In this document: piece after piece, positions 26,169 through 35,900 of the stretch
Layout: the number at the start of each line of letters is the position of its first letter
How positions within the stretch are numbered: the stretch's first letter is position 1
Assembly (NCBI GenBank): GCA_031292515.1
Contig: JARLGZ010000172.1
Coordinates: 186,001 to 250,000 of the forward strand
Source: Puia sp.
GTDB lineage: Bacteria; Bacteroidota; Bacteroidia; Chitinophagales; Chitinophagaceae
Direction: 5' to 3'
Length of the DNA: 64,000 nt
Position numbers and translations under genes: made by a program
The notes under the pieces: model-generated
Database searches by the model: none
The model's input: only the letters and a program-made list of their open reading frames with translations
Told to the model about the DNA's origin: nothing

Positions 26169-26290
26169 CCCTCACTCACTACCGACTGCTCATTACTCCC
26201 CACTCACTACCCACCACTCACCACTGACCACTCACTACTGACCACCGACTACTCACTACTCACCACTGACTACTCACTACTCACCACTCA
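26169..26290. repeat. Heptamer repeat tract, locus 3 (fills the whole spacer)
   Basis: About 15-17 units of ccactca, ctactca, ccactga or ctactga run with exact 7-bp phase from the ATG of the PD40 gene to inside the last codons of the GH2 gene. The GH2 stop TAG (26277-26279) and its last residues SGE are encoded by repeat units. Confidence 0.85.
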
Positions 26291-29258
26291 AGCCCGTCCA
26301 CTGCTCGCCGACATTCCATCCCTCCGTCTTCAGCCGTAATGAGGGCTTGCTTCCCGCCGCTCCTTCGCCACCGAGCACCGCTTCCGGGCAACTGACCGTC
26401 ACCGTGACACTCTCGCCAGGTGACAGCGAGAAATAATTTCCGGACCAGTAGCTGGGCAGTATTTCTTCCCGATCCCCCTTTATCACCTGCGGGTTTATGA
26501 AGAAGGCCAGCTTCTCCGAAACATTCGAAAACCGGACCGTCCATTCCCGGTTTTGCAGGGTCTTTACCGTCCTGAGGACTTTTACCCGGACACTCGTGGA
26601 AGACAGCTGGTGCAAAGACCGGAAGTCGTGACCCGGGGACATCCAATATATATTCCTGGAGACAACCGCCCCGTTCGCATCCTTCAGCCTCAAGGACACG
26701 AAAGAGATACCCTTTGTCTGCCGCAACAAGTCCCTCAGGGACAAAATGGGTTTCACATCCGTCGTATCCAGGTTGACACCCCCCTCCTTCTTATACAGGG
26801 AAGTCCCTGCGAGGTCCACTGCTTCGGCCTCGTAGCGAAGACCCGGTTTCGGATGATAGGTCCTGTTGATGGCCACCACCGAAGAATCATCCAGGTTGAG
26901 CTGTATATGGACGGGCTCGCAGGCGCCCTGCATAAAATAATATCCCGCATTGGGTTCCAGGTACCAGTCGTAGATCTGCCAGATCACACTCGGGAACGCC
27001 GCGTTGAGCTTCCAGAGCATCACACCCCCGGTCTCATTGAGCTTATGCCCCGCCGCCTCGAAGATGCTGCGGTAGCCTCCCGCGTTGAGCAGCTGCATCT
27101 TGTCGGAGAAGTCCTTCATACCGGCGGCCTCGCCATAGCGATCGGCCATCGCCTCATAGTAGAGATCATATTTCCCGTTGCCCGAACAGGCATCGTGATA
27201 GCCCCAGGTGTTGTTCAATGGGTAAGGCAACTTACTATCCGGGACGAGGTTGGGAATGATCTTCATCAGCGTATTATAGGGTGGCTGGGAAGGCAGGCCC
27301 GTCTCATCCTTGAACACCCAATCCTTTCCGGCGTTGACCAACTCATAATACCGGGCGTCATCCTGCCAGGAATAAGGACCTCCGCTATAGACACCCGCAG
27401 GCTTGTCATCGGGCCAGGAACCCTTCCAGCCGGCAGGCGCCTTCGCAAAACCGGAAGAACAAGGTATAAAGGGTCTCGTGCCATCCAGCTTCGCGGTGTT
27501 GTCCCGCATGGCATTGTATAGCTCCTCCCGCGCATGACCTTCGTTGCCGCCCGTCCAGACCAGCAGGCTGGGGTGGTTGCGTATCCGGTATATCGTGTTG
27601 ACGACATTGTCGATGAATACGCTGCTCTCCAACGGCCAGTCCTCCGACCCCTTGAACCCGCCATTCGTATCCCCCGTGATCCAGAAATCCTGCCAGACCA
27701 ATAAGCCATAGCGGTCCGCGAGCTCATAAAAATCATCAGTCTCACCGAGACCGCCGCCCCAGATACGCACCAGGTTCACGTTGGCATTGCGGCAAAGGCG
27801 CAGCTCATAATCATAGCGCAGGGAATCGCGGTTCAGCATCATATCCGGGACCCAGGCGCCCCCGACGAGATGCACCCGCTTCCCGTTCACATAGAAATCA
27901 CGCCGGACCCATCCATTCACTTCGACGGTCTGTGAAGACACCGTGCGGATGCCGAAGACAAAAGAAGTGTCTTCAGACGGCTGTCCATCCGGCTGACCGT
28001 CGATCATATACCGCAACCGGATCCGGTAGAGATCGGGGTGGCCATACCCGTTGGGCCACCATAGATGCGGCCTGCGGATCAGCAGTTCTTTTGTATTGTC
28101 TGCCGTCAGGTCGACGGTCTCTGAACCCATGGCCCCTACGGTCTCCTCACGGCTAAAGCTGACCGCAGGGATACCGGAGAAATTCTCCGGGCTGATAGTC
28201 ACCCACAGCTTCCCCTTTTGTTGCCTTTCGCTCTTATTATACAACTGCAAATGCAGGGAGATCTTCGCGACACCCGTATCGGGTAGCGCCGGCAATTCGG
28301 TGATGAGTTGTGGCCTGCCGATGAGCACCTGTCCCGAGACCCGGAGATAGACAGGCTGCCAGATGCCGATATTACGATCCCTCACCTCCGGTATCCAATC
28401 CCATCCCACCGAGCTGAGCATCGTGACATTCTTGCCGATGTCTCCGGTGGGACCTCCGTTGTCATAGAAGTCTCCGAGCGCATCCAATTGCGGATGGGCA
28501 GGCAGCCCGGGTTCATCGAGCGGGTAGATCTTTACGGCCAGCGCATTTTTCCCGCCCGGCCTGATGGCCTTGTCCGCATCGAGGCTATGCTCGGCAAACA
28601 TCCCCGCCATCTGTGAAGAGTCGGCAAGGCGCTGCCCATTCAGCCACACTTCCGCGCGATAATTGATCCCTTTAAAGATCAATTGGAAATGCCTGCCTTT
28701 GTCTCCGGCTGCCACCATAAACTGCGTGCGGTACCAATAGGGCTTCTTCCACGGATTGGGGTCGTTTGGCAAGTAGCTGTATTGCTCCAGGTGATATTGA
28801 TGATTGAAAGAATCGGAAGCGTCCGGGATCAGCATATTGTTCATGCCGGTATAGGGATCGGGATAGACATGGTTGGCGACCAGGCCGGTTAGTACGGTGG
28901 AGGGGACCTGTACGGGAAACCAAAAATTGGCGGAGACATAGTGAGGATCCGACAGCACGGATCCCCCTTCTTTTATAATGGCAGAAGATTGCAGATCGAA
29001 CTTGTCCAGCTTTATCTGGCTGATCGCCGTCCCCGCTCCTGCCCCCGTTGAGGTTTGTGTCGGTCTTGGGTCTTGTTTCGTCGGCGCGGTTTGTGTCCCC
29101 GTCCAGGTCTTCTTCGCCGGCCAACTCGTTGCCACCGCTTGGCTTTGTGTCGTCTGTCCGGACACTGCCGGCTGTGCCTGAGAGGAGAATGAGGATACGC
29201 AAAACAGACCGGACACAATGATGCCAACGAAGAATGGGGAGGGGACAGTGCTTCTCAT
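26277..29258 (-). CDS. GH2 exo-beta-glucosaminidase/mannosidase-like hydrolase, secreted
   Basis: This 993-residue protein has a signal peptide ending SQAQ, then a Thr/Gln-rich linker (about residues 30-78). GH2 domains follow: sugar-binding (YWYRTQFMVAAG, AEVWLNGQRLAD), Ig-like, and a TIM barrel with NLVRIWGGG. The acid/base is Glu573 in LVWTGGNEG and the nucleophile is Glu652 in VFKDETGLPSQP. DKMQLLNAGGYRSIFEAAG and MLWKLNAAFPSVIWQIYDWY resemble exo-beta-D-glucosaminidase and endo-beta-mannosidase of GH2, rather than beta-galactosidase. The likely substrate is chitosan-like or mannosyl glycan. The C-terminus ends inside a heptamer repeat tract. Confidence 0.9.
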   Translation of the reverse strand: MRSTVPSPFFVGIIVSGLFCVSSFSSQAQPAVSGQTTQSQAVATSWPAKKTWTGTQTAPTKQDPRPTQTSTGAGAGTAISQIKLDKFDLQSSAIIKEGGSVLSDPHYVSANFWFPVQVPSTVLTGLVANHVYPDPYTGMNNMLIPDASDSFNHQYHLEQYSYLPNDPNPWKKPYWYRTQFMVAAGDKGRHFQLIFKGINYRAEVWLNGQRLADSSQMAGMFAEHSLDADKAIRPGGKNALAVKIYPLDEPGLPAHPQLDALGDFYDNGGPTGDIGKNVTMLSSVGWDWIPEVRDRNIGIWQPVYLRVSGQVLIGRPQLITELPALPDTGVAKISLHLQLYNKSERQQKGKLWVTISPENFSGIPAVSFSREETVGAMGSETVDLTADNTKELLIRRPHLWWPNGYGHPDLYRIRLRYMIDGQPDGQPSEDTSFVFGIRTVSSQTVEVNGWVRRDFYVNGKRVHLVGGAWVPDMMLNRDSLRYDYELRLCRNANVNLVRIWGGGLGETDDFYELADRYGLLVWQDFWITGDTNGGFKGSEDWPLESSVFIDNVVNTIYRIRNHPSLLVWTGGNEGHAREELYNAMRDNTAKLDGTRPFIPCSSGFAKAPAGWKGSWPDDKPAGVYSGGPYSWQDDARYYELVNAGKDWVFKDETGLPSQPPYNTLMKIIPNLVPDSKLPYPLNNTWGYHDACSGNGKYDLYYEAMADRYGEAAGMKDFSDKMQLLNAGGYRSIFEAAGHKLNETGGVMLWKLNAAFPSVIWQIYDWYLEPNAGYYFMQGACEPVHIQLNLDDSSVVAINRTYHPKPGLRYEAEAVDLAGTSLYKKEGGVNLDTTDVKPILSLRDLLRQTKGISFVSLRLKDANGAVVSRNIYWMSPGHDFRSLHQLSSTSVRVKVLRTVKTLQNREWTVRFSNVSEKLAFFINPQVIKGDREEILPSYWSGNYFSLSPGESVTVTVSCPEAVLGGEGAAGSKPSLRLKTEGWNVGEQWTGLSGE

Positions 29259-29349
29259 AACCTAAACCTTTTGGGGCTAAAAGTAGAACTGTTTTATGCG
29301 GAACCCCTATACTTATTGATCAATTAACGCGCATATTTTATCCCGGTTG

Positions 29350-30072
29350 TCAACTCTTGCCCGCTACGGCCTTCTTTTTTTCTTTTTTCTCCAGCACGCG
29401 GATCCCGTTTTCACCGGCCAGGATAGCCTGCTCCGCGAGACCATAGAAGAGAGACGTCTCCAGGATCCCGGGGATCGCCTTGCAGAGCGGGTTGACTTCT
29501 GCGGGTGAAGGCCACTGTTGAAACCAGATATCGAAAAGGTAATTGCCATTCCTGGTGATCACGGCGCCGTCTGTCCGCTCATGCGTCCGCAATACCAGCC
29601 GTGAGCCGTTATAGAGTTTCCGGATCTGCGCGGGGACATAATATAGCGCCTCGGGGATCACTTCGATCACGAGCGGATATCTTTCGCTGAAACGTTCGGT
29701 ATATTTGGATTCGTCGCCGATGATCACGAATCGGTCGGATAGGGAAGCCAGCAGTTTTTCGTGCATGTGGATCCCGCCGCCGCTCTTCAAGGCGTTCAGG
29801 TCCTTATCTACCTGGTCACAGCCGTCCAGGTAGAGCTCGGGTCTCAGGCCCGAGGCCAGGTCGGGCGTGTCGATACCACTTTCGATAAGCAGTTGCCGGG
29901 TCGTAAAAGACGAAGTCAATACTTTCACCGAGAAACCGTCGGCAATGATGCGTTCCTTCAGGAGGTCTACGATATGCTTGATGGTAGACCCGGCGCCCAG
30001 GCCGATGGTGCTGCCGTCTTTGATTAGTTTCACGGCTTCGATGGCCGCTTCTTTTTTCAGGTCGATGCTCAT
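29350..30072 (-). CDS. rpiA: Ribose-5-phosphate isomerase A
   Basis: This 240-residue cytosolic enzyme interconverts ribose 5-phosphate and ribulose 5-phosphate. The conserved pieces are IGLGAGSTIKHIVDLL (phosphate loop), DGCDQVDKDLNALKSGGG (catalytic Asp region) and HEKLLASLSDRFVIIGDESK. The ATG at 30072 starts the domain directly. It lies 13 bp after the TIM-barrel gene and before a GH2 gene, an unusual place for this pentose-phosphate enzyme. It may be a second copy dedicated to sugars from this locus. The C-terminus is Lys-rich. Confidence 0.92.
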   Translation of the reverse strand: MSIDLKKEAAIEAVKLIKDGSTIGLGAGSTIKHIVDLLKERIIADGFSVKVLTSSFTTRQLLIESGIDTPDLASGLRPELYLDGCDQVDKDLNALKSGGGIHMHEKLLASLSDRFVIIGDESKYTERFSERYPLVIEVIPEALYYVPAQIRKLYNGSRLVLRTHERTDGAVITRNGNYLFDIWFQQWPSPAEVNPLCKAIPGILETSLFYGLAEQAILAGENGIRVLEKKEKKKAVAGKS

Positions 30073-30085
30073 GTTTGCAAATATA

Positions 30086-30994
30086 TTAATAGTCGAGTTT
30101 CGCCAGATAATCATAGTCGATCTGCAGGCTTTCCAACGCCGAATGCGCATATTCTTCCTGCTCTACGAAGAAATGCTTCATCCCCGAATCCTTTGCATGC
30201 CGCAGGATCTTCGCGACATCCATCTGTCCTTTGCCGAATTCGGTACTCTGCTTTTTTACCATATCCATATCTTTCAGGTGCCACAACGGAAAACGCCCCG
30301 GATATTTTTCGAAATAAGCGAGCGGATCGTTGCCGGCGGCAATCACCCAACCCAGATCCATCTCCATTTTTACCAGGGAGGGATCAGTCTTATCCAGTAA
30401 CACATCATAAAGGGCACGGCCGTCTACTTTGTCGAACTCCCAGTTGTGATTGTGATAGCCAAAAGACAGGTTCGACTTCTTACAGGCCTCCCCCGCCTTG
30501 TTAAAGGCATCCGCTGCCCGCTGGTAGTTGTCTACGGTCTGCCCCGGGGCCGGGAGCACCGCCGAGATCAGGTATTCCTGTCCTGCTTCGGCGGCCTGGT
30601 CGATCGATCGCTGGAAATCGCCGTCCACGTGAATATGACCACTGCGCAATCTCATGCCCAGGTCTTCGGTGATCTTTTTTATCTCTTTTGGCGCAAGCCC
30701 GTAATAATTGCCTTTGTCACTCCTCGCCGATTCCAGCTCTTTATATCCAATAGCAGACACCTTCTTCAAGGTACCCGCTGCATCGGCCAGCATATCCTGC
30801 CGGACGGAGTAGAGCTGAAGCCCGATATTTTTTACTTTCCGGGAAGAATCCCCCTGTAGAAAACGGGGCCTTTCGGAAAACCCGGACCTGGCAGCAAGCA
30901 CCGATCCCGCCGGTCTGGCCATCTTCGGAACAAAAACGGCACCCGCCGCAACCAGGGCCGACACCCTCAAAAATTCCCGTCTGTTATTTCTCAT
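30086..30994 (-). CDS. Tat-signal TIM-barrel sugar isomerase/epimerase
   Basis: This 302-residue protein starts MRNNRREFLRVSALVAAG, a clear twin-arginine signal. The barrel has IGLQLYSVRQDM, SFGYHNHNWEFDK, MEMDLGWVIAAGNDP, LWHLKDMD and HFFVEQEEYA, the usual metal-binding strand ends of the xylose-isomerase-like family. It is closely related in layout to the gene at 60149. Export suggests action on extracytoplasmic keto-sugars. The ATG at 30994 lies within a 27-bp direct repeat. Confidence 0.88.
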   Translation of the reverse strand: MRNNRREFLRVSALVAAGAVFVPKMARPAGSVLAARSGFSERPRFLQGDSSRKVKNIGLQLYSVRQDMLADAAGTLKKVSAIGYKELESARSDKGNYYGLAPKEIKKITEDLGMRLRSGHIHVDGDFQRSIDQAAEAGQEYLISAVLPAPGQTVDNYQRAADAFNKAGEACKKSNLSFGYHNHNWEFDKVDGRALYDVLLDKTDPSLVKMEMDLGWVIAAGNDPLAYFEKYPGRFPLWHLKDMDMVKKQSTEFGKGQMDVAKILRHAKDSGMKHFFVEQEEYAHSALESLQIDYDYLAKLDY

Positions 30995-31046
30995 AAACAA
31001 GTCGTTTTAATCGTATTTCATAAACAAGTCACTATAATCGTATCAA
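30992..31046. repeat. 27-bp direct repeat covering the start codon
   Basis: Two copies with the core cataaacaagtc start at 30992 and 31019. The first includes the ATG of the TIM-barrel gene (cat on the plus strand), so the duplication places a second ATG upstream in the leader. That upstream ATG meets a stop in its frame. Confidence 0.5.
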
Positions 31047-31061
31047 AATCTCCCCGCCACT

Positions 31062-31199
31062 TACTACCGACCACTCATTACACACCACTCACTACCCACC
31101 ATTCACCACTCACTACTCGTCGGCACTCACCACTCACTATTCACCATTCACCACTCACCACTCACTATTCACCATTCACCACTCACCACTCACTACTCA
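31062..31199. repeat. Heptamer repeat tract, locus 4
   Basis: About 18 units (ccactca, ctattca, ccattca, ctactca) run from the stop of PD40 copy 2 at 31193 leftward. As at locus 3, the TAG stop and the last codons lie within a repeat unit. Confidence 0.85.
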
Positions 31200-32722
31200 C
31201 TAGAATTGCTGATAAACGCGATCTTCTTACTATCAGGAGACCAGGAGGGGGTATTGATCGATCCCTGTCCACCATAGAGATAAGCCAGCACCTTCGGTTC
31301 CCCTTTTCCGTCGATCGGCGAGATCCGGATATAGACATGCTTATAAGGAGGATGGATCCCGGCCGGCGTCTCTTCCGGGAGGAAGGACAGGTATACGATC
31401 CACTTCCCGTCCGGCGAAATATGCGCAAACCAGTTGTTCAGACCGTCATGGGTGATTTGCTCCTGCTGGCTGCCATCCGGCTTCATACGCCAGATCTGCA
31501 TCAGCCCGGAACGCACGGAGTTGAAATAGATATATTGACCATCGGGTGTATATTCCGGTCCGTCATCGAGCCCCTTTGCATCCGTCAGCCGCTCCTCTTT
31601 CCCACCGGCGGCGGGTATCTTGTATACGTCGAACTCCCCGTTACGCTCCCCGCAAAAAACGAGGCTTTTCCCATCGGGCGACCAGCCATGCATATAGGAA
31701 GGTCCCTTTGGCGTGATCTGTTTGGGATTGCCTCCTTCGATGGGTACCGTATAGATGATGGAACCACCAAGTTCCTTTACCCAGTTGCTTAATCCCAGCA
31801 TCTTCCCGTCAAAGGAGATCACATGGTCATTGTTATTGTGTACGATGGTTCCGGTGTTGATGGGTGAAGGGGTGCGGGTGGCCAGGTCGAAGCGGTAGAT
31901 CAGCCCTTTTGCGTCATTAAAGATCAGGCTTCTGCCATCGGGTGTCCAGTTCGGCGCCTGTATGGAATAAGGGACTTTATAAATGACCTCCCGGTGGCCG
32001 GAGGCAAGTTCCAGGATCTCGAGGTTGCTGCCCATCGTCATCTGGGTATTCTGGTCCGATTCATCCTTGTAGGGGACGGTGATGCTCACATTGCTAAAGA
32101 CCCCGGTTTCCAACACGTCTGAATTATGGGAGCCCACAAAAAGACCCACATAGACTTCATCGCCCAGATCGACGCCGGCGATCGTGTCCGTCTGAAAGAC
32201 ATCCCCATAAATCGCCGCGCGCATGATATAGAGATTCCCTTTTCTTTCCAGCTGGAGGATATTGGCATGCGTCATCTTCAACCTGTGCTCCTCGGTCTGG
32301 GCGCCGGCCGCCCGGCGGAATTGAAGCGAGGTGAGACCATCCCCATGCTCCACCGCGTTTACATGGGGCGAATTGCCATCCAGGCTCTTGCGCACCATCC
32401 AGCCGACCTTACGATGATATTCGACCCAGCTGCCCAAAAACTCAGCCCGGGCATACAGGATAAAATCCCCCGTCATCTTCTTCCAGACATATTGAAACTC
32501 ATCATGATCGGCCCATATATTATAACCGGCCCCGGAGATGACATACTGCCCGGTCTGCGGGATAAAGACAGCCGAACCGGGTTTTACGTTTGCTCCCACG
32601 TCCTGGTGTCCGTCGAAAATACCGACCGCATGCCCCTGGGCGTATCCTGGTAAAACTTTAAGAATCAATAGTAAACCGATAAAAAAGCGGGAAAAGTGAG
32701 TAGATCTGGCAAGTCTTTTCAT
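31193..32722 (-). CDS. Secreted PD40/TolB-type propeller protein (copy 2)
   Basis: This 509-residue protein has a signal peptide ending GYAQG. Its layout matches copy 1: an N-terminal sandwich (AVGIFDGHQDVGANV, VGWMVRKSLDGNS) and a C-terminal propeller (APNWTPDGRSLIFND, GWSPDGKSLVFCGERNG, PSWSPDSKKIAFIS). The N-terminal domain is similar to lectin-like DUF1349 modules. Being first in the leftward block, it lies beside the divergent regulator gene. The role is probably glycan binding or assembly, by inference only. Confidence 0.85.
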   Translation of the reverse strand: MKRLARSTHFSRFFIGLLLILKVLPGYAQGHAVGIFDGHQDVGANVKPGSAVFIPQTGQYVISGAGYNIWADHDEFQYVWKKMTGDFILYARAEFLGSWVEYHRKVGWMVRKSLDGNSPHVNAVEHGDGLTSLQFRRAAGAQTEEHRLKMTHANILQLERKGNLYIMRAAIYGDVFQTDTIAGVDLGDEVYVGLFVGSHNSDVLETGVFSNVSITVPYKDESDQNTQMTMGSNLEILELASGHREVIYKVPYSIQAPNWTPDGRSLIFNDAKGLIYRFDLATRTPSPINTGTIVHNNNDHVISFDGKMLGLSNWVKELGGSIIYTVPIEGGNPKQITPKGPSYMHGWSPDGKSLVFCGERNGEFDVYKIPAAGGKEERLTDAKGLDDGPEYTPDGQYIYFNSVRSGLMQIWRMKPDGSQQEQITHDGLNNWFAHISPDGKWIVYLSFLPEETPAGIHPPYKHVYIRISPIDGKGEPKVLAYLYGGQGSINTPSWSPDSKKIAFISNSSE

Positions 32723-32934
32723 GTTGGAAGTATTATTATTTGATTAGTCCCGTTAGCCTGACGAAGATAACCGTCAATTGCTCAGATCCCGTTTTTTGGA
32801 CTACATCAATACTACATCATAGGGATAAAAGACCTGAAAAACATGGATTTCTGTTCGATGCGACTACTTCATCCCATATCCCAAAATATCTCCGCCAAAG
32901 ACCCAATGCGCGCCAACCTCTATATCTTTATGGA
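32723..32934. promoter_or_regulatory. Divergent promoter region, PD40 operon and LuxR-type regulator
   Basis: The 212-bp spacer separates the leftward carbohydrate block from the regulator gene. I see no clear TAnnTTTG box and no long palindrome. An in-frame extension of the regulator covers it, but its sequence is not protein-like and lacks a signal peptide. Confidence 0.35.
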
Positions 32935-35900
32935 ATGAGGACGGGCGCCTTAACTGCTTTTTTCATTCTCTACGGTATGATGGTGGCCTATAGCCAAAAC
33001 ACCATCGGGATACCCGATGTCATCAACTATACAAAAGATGTTTACAACGCCGGGACACAAAACCGGGCTGCGGTCCAGGACCGGAACGGAGTACTCTATT
33101 TTGCCAACTATGAAGGGCTATTGAGTTTTGATGGCAACAGGTGGACCCTCTATCCGCTCCCCAATAAGTCCGTGGTGAGATCCCTGGCCCTCGGGAAGGA
33201 TGACCGCATCTACGCGGGCGGCCAGGATGAATTCGGGTATTTCTCGCCGGACAGCCGCGGCCGGCTCTCCTTCACCTCTTTGAAGGAGGCTATTCCGCCA
33301 GGGCGCCACCCCTTTTCCGATGTCTGGAATATCGTTCCCTACGGCGACGATATCTTCTTCAGGTCCAACGACGGGATCTTCCGCCTGAGCCACCGAAGAA
33401 TCATCGTCTATCCCACAGCAACCAGCTGGCAGTTTCTCGGGTTGAGCCATGGGCAACTGATCGCCCAGGACGAACGGAACGGTCTCCTGCAATTCAGGGA
33501 CGGTGGCTGGGTTCCTTTCATCCGGCCAAATGCCCTGCCGGCAGGGTCGCTGATAACCTCTATTTTTCCGATGGGTGGAGACAGCAGTTTCCTTACGACA
33601 ATCAATACCGGGTTCTATATCCTCAACAAGGATGCGATCACCCCCTTTCATTGGAAAAGCCCCAATCCGTTTGGTAATGAGCGGATCCTGACCGCGATAC
33701 CCGTGAACAAAGACTGGATTGCCGTCGGCACCAACCTGGATGGTTGTTACATCATCGACAGACAGGGCCGCGTCATCCAGGATCTCTCCCGCAAGGAAGG
33801 GTTGCAGAACAACAATATCCTCAGCCTTTTCCTGGACAAGGATGACAATCTCTGGCTGGGCCTCGACAACGGGATCGATTTTATCGCCTATAACAATGCC
33901 ATCAAACATATCTATCCCGAAAAGCTCAACGAGGGGCTGGGCTATACCTCCCTGATCTACGACCATACCCTCTATGTGGGAACTTCCAACGGGCTCTACC
34001 AGGTTCCTGTAAACGACAAAAAAGGCGCGGGTAACGCGGACCCGGACGAGGATGCCCTAGTCAAAGAAGCCACTCGCGAGGATGACCCAGTCAAAAAAGC
34101 CACTCGCGAAGAAGACCTCAGCCTGGTCAATGGCGAGTTCAGATCCGTTCCCGGCACAAAGGGTTCGACCTGGGGCCTGGCTGAAATAAACGATCGTCTC
34201 CTGCTGGCGCATCATGACGGCGCCTTTCAGATCGACAAAGGCATACCCATTCCCGTCAGCGGGCATAGCGGGCGTGCAGATTACTGGAACTTCCTGCCGC
34301 TTTCCCCGACGCTTGCCGGCGACTGGGCCATCGCCGGAAACGACAACGGAATCGACCTGCTTCATCTCGGGAAAAAAGGGATTGTCTCGAAAGGCAATCT
34401 GCCGGGCTTCGGGATATCCTCTCAATTCGTAGCCATCGACGATGCTCATTCCATCTGGGTCGCCCATCCCTACCAGGGCATTTTTAAAATCACCGGCGGC
34501 GTTTATTCACCCCCGACCAGCCATTCACAGCCCGCCCCTTTACGACGAGGCCCTCTACAGCGAGGCCATTCTCAACCCGGCCGTCCACCAGCCAGTCTTT
34601 CCACCGCCAGGTACTCACCCGCTATCCCCTCTCCCCTTCCGGGCCCTCTGCTGGTGAAGCACTACACGGAAAAGGACGGACTGCCGCCAACCCTAAAGAA
34701 CCGCCTGTTTAAGATCCGGGACCGTATCGTGGTCGCTTCGGAAAATGGGGTCTACGAATACGACCCGAAAACAGATCATTTTGCGCCGTCCGGGTTTTTC
34801 AAACCCTTCTTTGGCCAACGAAATATCCGGTACCTGAAAGAGGATGCCGCCGGAAATATCTGGTTTATCGAAAACAGAGACCTCGGCGTGATCGACTTTT
34901 CGGGACCAAGGCCGGAGACCATCTATTTCCCGGAATTGAACGGAAAGATGGTAAGTGACTTCGAACACGTCTACCCCTATGACGCCTCCAACATCTTCGT
35001 CGGCGCCGAGAAAGGCTTCTACCATATCGACTACCGGCAATACCGGAAGAACCGTTATACCATGCAGGTCGGGATCCGTTCGGTAAAGACTGCCGGAAAA
35101 ACGGACAGTCTGTTATGGGGAGGATATAACATCTCACCTAATGCATCCGCTAGTACATCTTCCAATGTATCACCAAACGTTTCACCCGGCGCCATTCCCC
35201 GGATAGACCATTCCCGGAACTCGCTTCGCTTCGAGTTTTCCGCGCCTCTCTACGCCGCCCTGAATAGTGTCGAATATAGCTACCGGTTAAAAGGATTCGA
35301 CAAAGACTGGTCGGAATGGTCCAAAAAAGCGGAAAAAGAATACACCAACCTGTCCGCAGGTTCTTATAGTTTTGAAGTCCGTGCCAAGAGCAACCGGGGA
35401 AACGAGTCGCCCGTCGATTCATATTCCTTTACCATCCTTTCACCCCTCTGGCAATCCGGCGCGGCCTATTCCGCCTATGCTTTACTGGTATTGGGATTGG
35501 CCTGGCTGGTGTACAAACGCCAGACCCGCCTGCTGCTGCGTCAACGACTGAAATACGAAGAGGAACAAAAAAAGCTGCAATACCTCCACGACCTCGAGCT
35601 GGAAAAATCGGAAAAGGAAATCGTCAAGCTGAACAATGAGAAGTTGGAAGCCGAGATCGGCCACAAGAACAGGGAGCTGGCTTCGGCAGCTATGCACCTC
35701 GTCCAAAAAGGCGAGCTGCTCGCCAATATCCGGGAGGAACTGGTCCGGCTAAAAAAACACACCGAAGCCGGCCCCGGTAGCAATGGCTCCGGCCCCGTGG
35801 AAGAACTCAAAAAGATCCTGCGCGCCCTCAACGAAGAAAACAAGACGGACAAGGACTGGGAACAGTTTGCCCTGCATTTCGACCAGGTCCACAGCCATTT

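Noticed and set aside
25446-26339. A 297-codon plus-strand frame ending in LLTTDYSLLTTD-type repeats
   Set aside because: It is opposite the PD40 gene. The repeat peptide is only the heptamer tract read in the wrong sense, not a repeat protein.
26553-27521. 322-codon plus-strand frame inside the GH2 gene
   Set aside because: It is fully antisense to the catalytic domain of a GH2 enzyme with intact active-site residues.
31062-31199. Possible CRISPR array
   Set aside because: The repeat period is 7 bp with no unique spacers, and no cas gene is in the window.
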